From Alkalibacillus silvisoli (GTDB lineage: Bacteria > Bacillota > Bacilli > Bacillales > Alkalibacillaceae): a DNA stretch of 64,000 nucleotides. The stretch lies in the NCBI RefSeq assembly GCF_039521975.1, contig NZ_BAAACZ010000003.1:62001-126000 (forward strand). The letters run 5' to 3'. This document shows, piece by piece, positions 1 to 7,682 of the stretch; position 1 is the first letter of the stretch, and each line of letters begins with the position of its first letter. The notes beneath the pieces are model-generated. The model ran no database searches. It worked only from the letters and a program-made list of their open reading frames with translations, and had not been told where the DNA came from. Both the position numbers and the translations under genes were made by a program.

Positions 1-1
1 A

Positions 2-460
2 CAATATGAGGCCATTATCTTACCCGCTGGATCTTTTTTATTAATGGAGGATCGTGATCAAGCTCATCAAGCGTTAGGGAACTTTTATAAACACCTCAAG
101 CCTGGTGGAAGATTAATTTTAGATATATTTTTAACAACAGATTTTGATACTGGAAGAGTTAAAACGCGTGAATGGCAAACACTAGATGGTGATTTAATTA
201 CACTAGAAGAAAAGCTAACAGAAGTTGATTATGTTAAGCAGTTAACAGTTGCCCACCACAAATACGAAAAGTGGCACAACCAGCAGTTAGTCGAAGCGGA
301 AATCGAGCGCTTTCCACTAAAGTGGTATGGTGTAGAAGAATTTCGGATGATGCTAGAAACGACAGGGTTTAAAGACATTGTAATCAGTGCTAATTATCAA
401 TATGATAGAAAGCCAACTGAATCAGGACAAATGATGACATATGAAGCAAAGAAAGTGTAA
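2..460 (+). CDS. SAM-dependent class I methyltransferase, C-terminal part
   Basis: The reading frame is open from the window edge, so the start lies upstream. The first visible residues (YEAIILPAGSFLLMEDRDQ) match the region after the SAM-binding motifs in class I methyltransferases, where an acidic motif is followed by 'L..i...LkpGGrlilDif'. Here HLKPGGRLILDIF follows at the expected distance. The rest is the C-terminal beta-sheet half. The N-terminal glycine-rich SAM loop is outside the window, so the substrate cannot be inferred. The family-level call is firm; the specific function is unknown. Confidence 0.8.
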   Translation, partial: QYEAIILPAGSFLLMEDRDQAHQALGNFYKHLKPGGRLILDIFLTTDFDTGRVKTREWQTLDGDLITLEEKLTEVDYVKQLTVAHHKYEKWHNQQLVEAEIERFPLKWYGVEEFRMMLETTGFKDIVISANYQYDRKPTESGQMMTYEAKKV

Positions 461-527
461 ATTCTTGCACGATTAGCTGTCACCATTATAATGAAATCAA
501 CCAAGCTGTTAACGGAGGAATTAATAT

Positions 528-677
528 ATGAAATTAAGTGGCAAAGCAATTGTTGGAATATTGTTCGGTATTGTGATTGTGATGGGGTTTTTAATCTACT
601 TTTTATTTAACTATATTGAAAATCGTGGTTTAGTAGATGAGTCGATGAATTGGGTGAATGTGATGGTTCAAAAATAG
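528..677 (+). CDS. 49-aa single-pass membrane microprotein
   Basis: A short ORF starts at ATG 528 behind a good Shine-Dalgarno (GGAGG at 514-518). It encodes 49 residues: a basic N-terminus (MKLSGK), one hydrophobic helix at about residues 7-28, and a short polar tail. A hairpin terminator follows 19 bases after the stop, so the gene probably shares a transcript with the methyltransferase. I do not recognise the family. The ribosome site, membrane helix and terminator make it a credible small gene. Confidence 0.6.
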   Translation: MKLSGKAIVGILFGIVIVMGFLIYFLFNYIENRGLVDESMNWVNVMVQK

Positions 678-695
678 AGAATGATTTAGGTTAAG

Positions 696-719
696 ACATC
701 GCATTAGGCGGTGTTTTTT
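696..719 (+). terminator. Intrinsic terminator
   Basis: A 7-bp stem (ACATCGC with GCGGTGT, one G-U pair) has a 5-nt loop and is followed by a T run. It closes the methyltransferase/microprotein unit. Confidence 0.75.
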
Positions 720-766
720 CATGTGGTTAACTGAGGTGGTGTTAAGGTGGTTCTCCCATGGGTGTT

Positions 767-847
767 CATCCGACAATAACGCCGTTTCGTTCGACAATAA
801 GTGAGGCTCGTTCGGCAATAACTCCGTTTCGTCCGGCAATTAAGCGG
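767..847. repeat. 21-bp tandem array, CGTTCGGCAATAA type, 4 copies
   Basis: There are four imperfect 21-bp units (767, 788, 809, 830). The shared core is C-G-T-T/C-C-G-A/G-C-A-A-T-A-A and the last 6-7 bases vary. No plausible gene overlaps it; the minus-strand ORF through it is low complexity. It has the same period as the arrays at 8518, 14865, 27810 and 52622 but its own core. Confidence 0.8.
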
Positions 848-951
848 AAAATGATCAAATTAATAATTTCACAAAATGATTCCTTCGCAAGTCGAAGTTT
901 TTCTGATATCATTATATATTAGTGCACTTAATAATAGAAAGAAGGAATATA
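848..951. other. Leader region of the MFS exporter gene
   Basis: AT-rich region upstream of the exporter. It holds a small hairpin (CTTCG/CGAAG, 883-897) followed by five Ts, and an 8-bp palindrome AGTGCACT at 920-927 close to the ribosome site. Either could be regulatory (attenuator or operator), but nothing in the sequence proves it. Confidence 0.3.
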
Positions 952-2367
952 ATGTCTATAGAAGACCAACATGAAAGGGAAAATGTTAAGCGCGTTCCAT
1001 TAATGATTGTCCTTATATCAGGGGCATTTGTTGCGATCTTAAACCAGACCCTTCTAGGGACGGCTTTACCACATATAATGACAGACTTACAAATAGATGA
1101 GGCTACAGCACAGTGGCTTCAGTCGATCTTCATGCTTGTAAATGGTGTAATGATTCCAGTTACGGCTTTTTTAATTGGCCGGTTTACAACGCGAGCTCTA
1201 TTTTTAACGGCGATCGGATCATTTACAGTTGGAACATTAGTTTGTGCAATTGCGCCTAACTTTGAGGTGCTTTTAGGAGGAAGAGTGCTACAAGCAGCTG
1301 GTGCTGGTATTATTTTACCTCTGATGCAAACAATTATTTTCCTTGTATTTCCAATTGAAAAGCGCGGATCAATTATGGGACTGTTTGGACTTGTTATTGC
1401 TTTCGCTCCCGCTATTGGACCGACATTATCAGGATGGTTAGTTGAGCAGTTTGTATGGCGCAGTCTCTTCTGGGTTGTACTGCCAATTGCAATTATTGAT
1501 ATCATTGTCGCTTATTTCATATTAAAGAATGTGACGAAGCGTGATTTTCCAAAATTAGATATACTATCGATCATATTATCAACTCTTGGTTTTGGCGGGT
1601 TATTATATGGGTTTAGTGTAGCTGGTAACCTTGGCTGGACACATCCAGAAGTATTTGTGTCTATGGTGATTGGTGCAATTACTTTAGTCATCTTTATTGA
1701 TCGACAATTTAAATTAAAGCAACCTATACTAGAGTTTCGAATCTTTAAGTATAAGATCTTCACCATCTCAACCGCGATTGGGATGACAGCATTCTTCTCA
1801 ATGATTGGTGGAGCAATTGTTTTACCAATTATGATGCAGAATATGCTTGGTTTTACAGCATTCGAAGCCGGCTTAATGTTAATGCCTGGTGCAATTTTAA
1901 TGGGAATTATGAATCCAATTACAGGGCGAATGTTTGATAAATTCGGGCCGAAATGGTTGCTGTATGTTGGTCTGACGCTCACGACAGTGACGACATTTAT
2001 GTTTTCGGTTTTAACACCTGAGACGACATTCACCTATTTAGCAACCGTCAACGCATTTAGAATGCTTGGCATCGCAATGGTACTCATGCCAGTCACAACA
2101 GCAGGCTTAAATGTTTTACCAGAAAAGTTAATCTCTCACGGGTCCGCGATGAACAACACGTTAAGACAAATGTCAGGAGCTATTAGTACAGCACTAATGG
2201 TTACGATCATGCTAACGTTAGCTATACCAGGTGAAGGTGTACAAGGAGAATTGCAGGGCGTGAATGCCTCTTTCTTCTTAGCTGGGGTCTTCTCGTTATT
2301 AGGTTTAATCTTAGCCTTTTTCATGACTAGAATAAGTGAAAAAGAAGATCAAGATTTAGTGAAATGA
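952..2367 (+). CDS. DHA2-type MFS multidrug efflux transporter
   Basis: The 471-residue integral membrane protein has about 14 hydrophobic segments, the hallmark of DHA2 (EmrB/QacA-type) drug:proton antiporters. Visible motifs are NQTLLGTALPHIMTDL in helix 1 (motif D1), GRVLQAAGAGIILPL (motif B-like region), and 'FAPAIGPTLSGWL' (antiporter motif C, G...GP..GG-like) in helix 5. I chose ATG 952 because AGAAGGAA lies 5-10 bases upstream; an upstream ATG at 922 in the same frame has no ribosome site. Likely role: proton-driven export of toxic cations or drugs. The substrate is not predictable. It is followed by the hairpin repeat at 2433. Confidence 0.88.
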   Translation: MSIEDQHERENVKRVPLMIVLISGAFVAILNQTLLGTALPHIMTDLQIDEATAQWLQSIFMLVNGVMIPVTAFLIGRFTTRALFLTAIGSFTVGTLVCAIAPNFEVLLGGRVLQAAGAGIILPLMQTIIFLVFPIEKRGSIMGLFGLVIAFAPAIGPTLSGWLVEQFVWRSLFWVVLPIAIIDIIVAYFILKNVTKRDFPKLDILSIILSTLGFGGLLYGFSVAGNLGWTHPEVFVSMVIGAITLVIFIDRQFKLKQPILEFRIFKYKIFTISTAIGMTAFFSMIGGAIVLPIMMQNMLGFTAFEAGLMLMPGAILMGIMNPITGRMFDKFGPKWLLYVGLTLTTVTTFMFSVLTPETTFTYLATVNAFRMLGIAMVLMPVTTAGLNVLPEKLISHGSAMNNTLRQMSGAISTALMVTIMLTLAIPGEGVQGELQGVNASFFLAGVFSLLGLILAFFMTRISEKEDQDLVK

Positions 2368-2432
2368 TTACGGGTTGGTTTGATTGGTTAAGGGGTTCAG
2401 TTCAGGTAGAAATAATACACGCGTAATAATAG

Positions 2433-2540
2433 AAAATCCGAACGATTCATTTTAAATGAATTGTTCGGATTTTTGTGTTACGAGCGCTGATAAAAGCATA
2501 CGAACACTGATAAAAAGTCCCGACCGCTGATAAAAGTATC
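2433..2540 (+). repeat. Composite repeat: terminator-like hairpin plus three CTGATAAAA units
   Basis: The hairpin (AAATCCGAACGATTCATTT with its complement, 2433-2474, ending in Ts) likely terminates the exporter gene. Three 20-bp units follow (2481, 2501, 2521) with the core CGANCGCTGATAAAA. Near-identical hairpins recur at 41035, 56150 and 58792, and the same 20-bp units at 24699, 27810, 31934, 41105 and 56202. Confidence 0.85.
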
Positions 2541-2585
2541 GCCTTCATAAAATCGATTAGGGTCTCCCCAGAAATCTCGTATTAT

Positions 2586-2885
2586 TTACACTTGATCAAA
2601 TTCCACCTCAGTTGGCATAACCCAGACGACTTCTTGCATACGAATGAAAAAGTATTTCCCACTTACTGCCATAGTGATATGATCTGGACTCGTTTCAATA
2701 AGGGTGCCTCGCTTTGAACCTTGTGTCGTTTGGACGACGACATTTAAACCGTCAAGTCCCTGAAGTGTGTAAAACATAAACGGCTCTATTAAATTAAGTG
2801 ATAATAATCCGACCTCTTGCTCTTCTTGTCTAGCCATTGTTGTGTAATCGTGTTGCATCATATCATTTGGGTAACCATAATACAT
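2586..2885 (-). CDS. DUF2642-like protein (YuzF-type)
   Basis: This encodes 99 residues. The first ATG of the longer frame (2933) has no ribosome site, whereas ATG 2885 (MYYGYPNDMM) follows AAGGGGGAT, so I chose it. The C-terminal half (residues about 45-95) reads like a small SH3-type barrel: 'L.GLNVVVQTTQGSKRGTLIETSPDHITMAVSGKYFFIRMQEVVWVMP'. This is the pattern of DUF2642 proteins found in spore formers, often linked to the spore coat. The N-terminus is rich in Tyr, Met and Asp. The family call is by recall and moderate. Confidence 0.6.
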   Translation of the reverse strand: MYYGYPNDMMQHDYTTMARQEEQEVGLLSLNLIEPFMFYTLQGLDGLNVVVQTTQGSKRGTLIETSPDHITMAVSGKYFFIRMQEVVWVMPTEVEFDQV

Positions 2886-2954
2886 TAAAAAATCCCCCTT
2901 AAACATATGCTGATCTAGTTTATGACGGCACACGCCTAGGGGTGAAACAGAAGT

Positions 2955-3260
2955 CTACCATAGAGGCTCTTCTTTATTAGATAACGACAGGAATTTTGGC
3001 GTTAATAAGAAGTAAATGACAAGAAGTAAGGTTACAATAAGAAGCCCTAATAAAAATTGTACGTCGAGTACGATATTTAATAATGGAATTAAGATGAAAT
3101 ACGCTGGCACCATGATCATTTGCATGGCCCAATAACTATTTTGTGAATAATATTGGTGGTGCTTACAATGCTCACAGGTCATTTTTCTTCGGAATTTTAG
3201 TATTTGTTTTAAGGAACCTTTATAAGACCATGTATTTTCGCAATGCTGGCAAATAGCCAT
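2955..3260 (-). CDS. cxxc_20_cxxc family membrane protein
   Basis: The 101-residue protein starts with two CxxC pairs (C4/C7 and C29/C32), with about 20 residues between them, as in TIGR04104. Two hydrophobic helices follow (about 45-65 and 68-88). Likely a zinc ribbon attached to a two-helix membrane anchor; no biochemical role is known. GAGGTGATATT precedes the ATG. It lies between two other small proteins on the same strand. Confidence 0.75.
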   Translation of the reverse strand: MAICQHCENTWSYKGSLKQILKFRRKMTCEHCKHHQYYSQNSYWAMQMIMVPAYFILIPLLNIVLDVQFLLGLLIVTLLLVIYFLLTPKFLSLSNKEEPLW

Positions 3261-3280
3261 AATATCACCTCATTACAATT

Positions 3281-3679
3281 TTATTCAAATTCAATGTCAG
3301 AATTCATTGACATGACTTGTTTTGTGAATAAACTCTTGTTGGCTGGTGAAATTCTTATAACACGATGGTCGAACCCATATGTAATTTCTAAACGTGTCAC
3401 TGATAAAGCTGGTGACAATTTCAAACTACGAATTAAACGGATTTTTTCAATGTCTTGAATGGCGATCCTTTTCTTAAATGGTCCGTATCTGATGATCACT
3501 TGTCCTTCATCTACGCGGTAATGGACAGTGAACCAAAACCAAACGACGGAAATTAAGAGAAGGATGCTTAAAATAATGATAAATAAATCATAATTGATGA
3601 TAGAATAAACGACGATAAAACCAGTAATTCCGAATAACAGAATCGCGACCCAGACGTCTTTTTTCGTTGGATAATCCAT
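3281..3679 (-). CDS. Bacterial PH-domain membrane protein (YyaB-like)
   Basis: The 132-residue protein has two N-terminal membrane helices (about 10-30 and 33-50). A C-terminal beta domain starts at 'VHYRVDEGQVIIRYGPFKKRIAIQDIEKIRLIRS', which is the pattern of the bacterial PH-like family bPH_4 (PF06713). The final part, 'RLEITYGFDHRVIRISPANKSLFTKQVMS', also matches. The fold assignment is fairly safe; the function is unknown. It lies just upstream of the CxxC protein on the same strand and may be co-transcribed with it. Confidence 0.7.
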   Translation of the reverse strand: MDYPTKKDVWVAILLFGITGFIVVYSIINYDLFIIILSILLLISVVWFWFTVHYRVDEGQVIIRYGPFKKRIAIQDIEKIRLIRSLKLSPALSVTRLEITYGFDHRVIRISPANKSLFTKQVMSMNSDIEFE

Positions 3680-3876
3680 GTGATGACCCCCTTCTTACAA
3701 TAATTTTACAGCATTAGGCTGTTTGTTTCATCTATTTTGAAAGAATTGTAGACTAACAAGCATATACTTTAAGTAAATAATCTAAATTAGTGAATGGAAT
3801 AAAGGAGCCCGTGAACGTTTTACAAAGGTTCTTAAACATTATAATATAAGTATGCAAGGAAACTTGAGGTGATAAA

Positions 3877-4245
3877 ATGACTTGTCATAAATGTGGAAAT
3901 CAATTATTTGTTAATGATCAGTTTTGTTCTAGATGTGGTGAACGAGTGAAATCAAATATAAGTGACAATCAAAGTCAATCAACTGTTATTAATGACGAAC
4001 AACCTAAAAGGAGTAAGAGTGCAATTCTCGCATTGATTCTTTCAGCTTTAGTTGTAGGTTTAGGGCAACTTTATGCTGGGCAAGGGTTGAAAGGGATTGT
4101 TCTATTTGGGGTGTGGATTTTAGCATCCATTGTAACAGTTGGCATGGCGACATTTGTTATTTGGGTGATTAACCTTATTGATGCTTATCGTATTGCGAAG
4201 AAAGTGGATCAAGGTAAGCATGTTGATGAGTGGGAATTTTTCTAA
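3877..4245 (+). CDS. Zinc-ribbon plus TM2-domain protein
   Basis: The 122-residue protein begins with a zinc ribbon (C3-x2-C6 and C17-x2-C20) and a short polar linker. It ends with two membrane helices joined by a polar turn containing 'GLGQLYAGQGLKGI' and 'WVINLIDAYRIAKKV', the TM2 domain pattern. GAGGTGAT sits just before ATG 3877. TM2 proteins of this type are common in Firmicutes and have no settled function. Confidence 0.8.
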   Translation: MTCHKCGNQLFVNDQFCSRCGERVKSNISDNQSQSTVINDEQPKRSKSAILALILSALVVGLGQLYAGQGLKGIVLFGVWILASIVTVGMATFVIWVINLIDAYRIAKKVDQGKHVDEWEFF

Positions 4246-4655
4246 AGGTTTTTAGTTCCAAAGGGAAAATAATCTTTCACTATTCAGGGAGCTACCTTTT
4301 ACGCTTCCGCTTTGAACGTGCAGGTAAAATGTTAATGATATCAATCTCGTAATCATTTTCGTAAACGGCATAAAAATAATTTAACATTAGGTGGAGGTTT
4401 TTTCCATGTGTAAAACAGCGTAAACCTTAAAAGGCCCCCTGACCGATCATCTTTCCGGCATATGGACAAGGAAGTTAACAGTATGGCACCCTTCTCAAGG
4501 ATATTCAAGTTCATGCGTAGAAGAAACTTTGGAATTGGCTTATCTAAAACTTATCCCCTTTTAAGTTTTTAGGCAAAGCCCCGAGTTAAAGAATTGTTAA
4601 GTCCGTTAGAATTTACTTTGGCTCTACTATTTTGGTAGGGCTTTTATTTTTACCT
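4246..4655. other. Gene-poor stretch with decayed coding fragments and a terminator
   Basis: No intact gene is visible. On the minus strand (4292-4428) one frame reads FYAVYENDYEIDIINILP then a basic tail and a stop, which resembles the end of a ParE/RelE-type toxin but lacks its front half. On the plus strand (4462-4572) another fragment reads MDKEVNSMAPFSRIFKFMRR and stops. A hairpin (GCTCTAC/GTAGGGC, 4621-4641) followed by TTTTATTTTT is a good terminator with no clear gene in front of it. I read this as the remains of lost genes. Confidence 0.4.
4621..4651 (+). terminator. Orphan intrinsic terminator
   Basis: A 7-bp stem with one G-U pair and a 7-nt loop is followed by TTTTATTTTT. No intact gene ends in front of it, which supports loss of a former transcription unit here. 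Confidence 0.6.
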
Positions 4656-4714
4656 TCTCTGAAATAACAGTTTATGGTATTATGCCTATAATTAATATTG
4701 TGAAGGAGTAGTTT

Positions 4715-5065
4715 ATGAATAATCCGAAGAAATTATTTTTCCATGATTTTAACAAGGCGTTTGTTACAGGTGATTATGATTTTGTGTTTGAAAATGTAAC
4801 AGACCATATTATATGGACAATCGTCGGTGAGGAACAAATTAATGGTAAAGACGAATTAAAAGAAAAATTTAATGCCAATAATGGGACTGAACATAGTATC
4901 AACCGTGTCATTACACATGGTATTGAAGCAGTTGTGGAAGGTACATATACTAATGAGGACGGGAAAAGGTATCAGTTTAGTGAAATTTATAAATTAAACA
5001 AACATAAGAACGGTCTGATTAGAGAGATTACTTCATATATCATCGAAATTCAATCAAACGTTTGA
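4715..5065 (+). CDS. SnoaL-like / NTF2-fold protein
   Basis: The 116-residue protein follows the SnoaL/NTF2 pattern: an N-terminal helix 'FFHDFNKAFVTGDYDFVFENVTDHIIWTIVGE', then 'INGKDELKEKF' and several beta strands ending in 'GLIREITSYII'. Such proteins are small cone-shaped enzymes or ligand binders; no active-site signature lets me pick a reaction. GAAGGAG lies upstream of ATG 4715. Its stop codon lies inside a perfect 22-bp palindrome (5049-5070). It probably leads the operon with the three DUF4181-like genes. Confidence 0.7.
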   Translation: MNNPKKLFFHDFNKAFVTGDYDFVFENVTDHIIWTIVGEEQINGKDELKEKFNANNGTEHSINRVITHGIEAVVEGTYTNEDGKRYQFSEIYKLNKHKNGLIREITSYIIEIQSNV

Positions 5066-5070
5066 TTGAA
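5049..5070. promoter_or_regulatory. Perfect palindrome around AATCAAACGTTTGATT, copy 1
   Basis: A 22-bp perfect palindrome overlaps the stop codon of the SnoaL-like gene. The same 16-bp core occurs at 5483, 27159 and 46637. It could be a binding site for a dimeric regulator (TetR-type operators look similar) or an RNA hairpin between genes. Confidence 0.6.
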
Positions 5071-5087
5071 AACGAGAAAGGGGCAAC

Positions 5088-5486
5088 ATGACTATGATTG
5101 AGCTACTTATTATTATTATATCGTTTATCATTTTTATCGTTTTGTTACAAAGGATAGTCCGAAAGTTAATGGGATTGGATACGAGTTGGCAAGCTATTTT
5201 TCAAGGGAGAGATCCATATGTGAATGACAGGCACCGTAAACTAAACCAAATCTTCGTATTAATTGGGATCTCGTTGCTTATTGGGCACTATGTCTTATTT
5301 GATTTTGATCATTTAACTTATATAATTCTGATTGCTTTTGTATTGATCTTTAGAAGCTTAGATATCATCATGTTCTGGAAGCATCGACCAGAAGAAAAAG
5401 TTCATTGGATCATGATTGTCAATACTGTTGTCATTCTAGGCTTTTTTAGTTTCCTACTCGTTATAGCTAATTCAGGAGTTGTTTAA
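5088..5486 (+). CDS. DUF4181-like membrane protein, first of three tandem copies
   Basis: The 132-residue protein has four hydrophobic segments (about 5-25, 52-70, 72-90 and 105-128). A conserved polar block 'RSLDIIMFWKHRPEEKVHWIMIVN' between the third and fourth helices aligns with 'RVVDIVMHWIYRREEKVHIIMVIN' and 'EGAMEWWHDREKREYIVIWSLS' in the next two genes, so the three are paralogues. This layout fits DUF4181, a family of unknown function. AAAGGGG precedes the ATG. The stop is within 3 bases of the start of a second palindrome. Confidence 0.65.
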   Translation: MTMIELLIIIISFIIFIVLLQRIVRKLMGLDTSWQAIFQGRDPYVNDRHRKLNQIFVLIGISLLIGHYVLFDFDHLTYIILIAFVLIFRSLDIIMFWKHRPEEKVHWIMIVNTVVILGFFSFLLVIANSGVV

Positions 5487-5502
5487 TCAAACGTTTGATT
5501 AA
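5483..5502. promoter_or_regulatory. Perfect palindrome around AATCAAACGTTTGATT, copy 2
   Basis: A 20-bp perfect palindrome begins within the stop codon of the first DUF4181-like gene and ends 18 bases before the next start. It has the same core as copies 1, 3 and 4. Confidence 0.6.
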
Positions 5503-5520
5503 TTAGAATTGAGGGATTGG

Positions 5521-5907
5521 ATGGAGCCAGTAAGCATTGTTTATATCATTCTAGTATTTTTATTTTCGTTGTTGCTGCTACAGTACTTGATTAGAAAGTG
5601 TCTAGGTGTAGAAGCTAATGCAAATGCTATTTTAAACAGTAAAGAAAAGTGTATTAATCAAACGCATGGGCGAGTAAGTAAAGGGGTCGCCATTATTAGT
5701 CTAAGCTTATTTGCTATTTACCATTTTGCCTTTCCGAACCCGCTTCTATTAGCAGTAGCGGCACTAACTATTGTATGGTACAGAGTGGTAGATATCGTCA
5801 TGCATTGGATCTACCGGCGTGAAGAGAAGGTCCATATCATTATGGTTATTAACAGTGTTGTCATAGTTGGATTTGTGTTTCTTTTTCTAGAGGTAATCAG
5901 TCTTTGA
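5521..5907 (+). CDS. DUF4181-like membrane protein, second copy
   Basis: This encodes 128 residues from ATG 5521, which has GAGGG five bases upstream; an in-frame TTG at 5509 lies before that site. There are four hydrophobic segments and the family block RVVDIVMHWIYRREEKVH. Residue-level similarity to the first copy is clear in the last 60 residues and weaker at the front, which suggests an old duplication. Confidence 0.65.
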   Translation: MEPVSIVYIILVFLFSLLLLQYLIRKCLGVEANANAILNSKEKCINQTHGRVSKGVAIISLSLFAIYHFAFPNPLLLAVAALTIVWYRVVDIVMHWIYRREEKVHIIMVINSVVIVGFVFLFLEVISL

Positions 5908-5924
5908 TGTGAGGAGTCTAGTTG

Positions 5925-6319
5925 ATGGTTGAGTTAATCCCACTTTTTCTTATTTTATTAAATATGGGTGCGATCGTTTTTATCGTGGAGAGAATTTTGC
6001 GTTCTAATTTAGACATCCCAAAGGTAAAAAGACCAATCGAGGATCGTTTTTTAAATATGGCGCATGGTTGTTTATCACCATTCTCTCAGGTGTTGGTTCA
6101 GTTGCTATTGTGATTCTGTCAGATAACTTAACAATCTTTTTACTTTGGATTATAGGTTTACATGTTATGATTTATAGTTTAGAAGGGGCTATGGAATGGT
6201 GGCATGATCGAGAGAAACGGGAGTATATTGTAATCTGGTCATTGTCAGCAGTCATGATTGCCTTATTAACGGTGTTCTACTACACTGAATTCTTTGACTT
6301 AGTTCCAGAGCAAGTTTAG
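5925..6319 (+). pseudogene. DUF4181-like third copy, frameshifted
   Basis: A start with a good ribosome site (GAGGAG at 5911-5916) opens frame 1, which reads 'VELIPLFLILLNMGAIVFIVERILRS...IEDRFLNMAHG' and then diverges and stops at 6113. The matching second half continues in another frame from about 6066 (LFITILSGVGSVAIVILSDN) through the family block 'EGAMEWWHDREKREYIVIW' to a stop at 6319. One lost base near 6065-6070 would explain this. It is a recent pseudogene or a sequencing error, since both halves look otherwise conserved. Confidence 0.7.
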
Positions 6320-6323
6320 ATTC

Positions 6324-6368
6324 AAAAATAAGCCATGCGAAGTACAGACACTTTGCATGGCTTATTTT
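6324..6368. terminator. Bidirectional terminator
   Basis: A long stem (AATAAGCCATGC with GCATGGCTTATT) separates the DUF4181 genes from the convergent TetR gene. A-rich and T-rich flanks make it work on both strands; it overlaps the TetR stop codon. Confidence 0.8.
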
Positions 6369-7237
6369 CGGTATAGATCATATAAAATCATCTCAATCTC
6401 ATGGACATAACGATGACTATGTGGAATTTCTCGTAAATTTGAAAGCATTCCTTTTATAACGGGTTTTCTAGGTTGTTTTCGGTCAAGCTCTTCAAAAATA
6501 ACGTCAATTGAGACTTGATAATCACTTTCCTTTGATCCCCCTTGGATGAGTTGTTCTAGTTTTAACAGACGTGTTTCAATCTCTTCTCGAAAAGATACGC
6601 CTTTATGCTGAGCCTTTTTTAATAATTGACGAATTTGGAAGTCATTTAAAAAAGGGTCTTCGCATTTTGATTGAATCCCTCTAACAAGGTCGTCCATCCG
6701 ATTCATCACGAAATACATTAATCGCTTAATGTCATAAAGTGTTTCAGAGACGATCGCGACTTGAAGGTAAGAACGAATCACCCCATCTAACATGATAGAT
6801 AAGTCATAAATATACGGGCTAATTTGTTCACCATAAATCTGTTTTAAACTAGATGCATAGAATTGGTGTACTTCTGCGTGCTTTTCTCTAATGACTTCGC
6901 GAATGGACTCACTTAAGTACCCCCCTTGTTCATAAGGAAGCGTCATAAACTCACGATGCTCCATCACACTCTCGAAAAAAGTCGTTAACTGTTGAGTGAA
7001 GGTATCGCGTGGGTCCTTAAAGTCTCCATTCATCGACTCAACCTGTTGAATGACTTGGTCGAAATAGTAGTCTAGAGCGGCAATTAACAACTCATCCTTC
7101 GATTTAAAATGAACATACATCGACCCTTTAGCAATCCCGCTCTCATCAGCGATTTCTTTAATTGAAGTAGATGAAAATCCTTTATGTGAAAAGAGCTTAA
7201 TCGCATTTTCTAAAATGATCGTCTCTTTGTTATTCAT
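6362..7237 (-). CDS. TetR/AcrR-family transcriptional regulator (long form)
   Basis: This encodes 291 residues. Residues 4-50 form the TetR helix-turn-helix (ILENAIKLFSHKGFSSTSIKEIADESGIAKGSMYVHFKSKDELL). TetR proteins are usually about 200 residues; this one has a C-terminal extension of about 90. YerO of B. subtilis has a similar total length. It overlaps the upstream gene by 8 bases and is the last gene of the yugP/DUF5392/tetR operon. The operator at 8391-8424 in that operon's promoter suggests it represses itself. The ligand is unknown. Confidence 0.85.
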   Translation of the reverse strand: MNNKETIILENAIKLFSHKGFSSTSIKEIADESGIAKGSMYVHFKSKDELLIAALDYYFDQVIQQVESMNGDFKDPRDTFTQQLTTFFESVMEHREFMTLPYEQGGYLSESIREVIREKHAEVHQFYASSLKQIYGEQISPYIYDLSIMLDGVIRSYLQVAIVSETLYDIKRLMYFVMNRMDDLVRGIQSKCEDPFLNDFQIRQLLKKAQHKGVSFREEIETRLLKLEQLIQGGSKESDYQVSIDVIFEELDRKQPRKPVIKGMLSNLREIPHSHRYVHEIEMILYDLYRK

Positions 7238-7667
7238 GATTTTTCAGCCTTTCTTCGTGTTGCAAAAAGTCATGGAAGGTTTGAAACAATCGATTCGGGC
7301 TGTTTTCAATATTTTTTAAATAGCGATCAATCGCATGCTCGGGAATAATCTCGCTTTTCTTTATACGACTCTTCACATACTCTAAGCTCGTTTGATGAAG
7401 AGACTTGTTATTATGGACAGACTCTTTAAAAAGAGCCATGCCAATTGCTCCGATTAATGCCAAACCACCAATTACTAAGGCACTATCACTTGTTAAAGAC
7501 ATGGAAGATATAACGAAAAACAGATTAAAAACCGAAATCGCAATGAGTGGAAATGCAATAAACGAATAGATCATACTGCGTTTCATGAATGGTGAAACTT
7601 GCGACTGCATGTGATCAAACTCATTCTTTACATAAGTTGAAGCATCTTTAGGTGTAAATAGATTCAT
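7230..7667 (-). CDS. DUF5392-like membrane protein
   Basis: The 145-residue protein has two central membrane helices (about 32-52 and 62-80), a basic soluble C-terminal half and a Lys/Glu-rich end. The layout and length resemble DUF5392 (YwnF of B. subtilis), assigned from memory. AAGGAG lies upstream of the ATG. It overlaps the TetR gene by 8 bases and follows the yugP gene by 15, so all three should be translated from one message. Confidence 0.55.
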   Translation of the reverse strand: MNLFTPKDASTYVKNEFDHMQSQVSPFMKRSMIYSFIAFPLIAISVFNLFFVISSMSLTSDSALVIGGLALIGAIGMALFKESVHNNKSLHQTSLEYVKSRIKKSEIIPEHAIDRYLKNIENSPNRLFQTFHDFLQHEERLKNHE

Positions 7668-7682
7668 AATCGATTCACTCCT

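Noticed and set aside
1119..2324. Minus-strand ORFs inside the MFS exporter gene
   Set aside because: They are long only because the membrane protein gene has few complementary stops. The plus frame has clear family motifs and a ribosome site.
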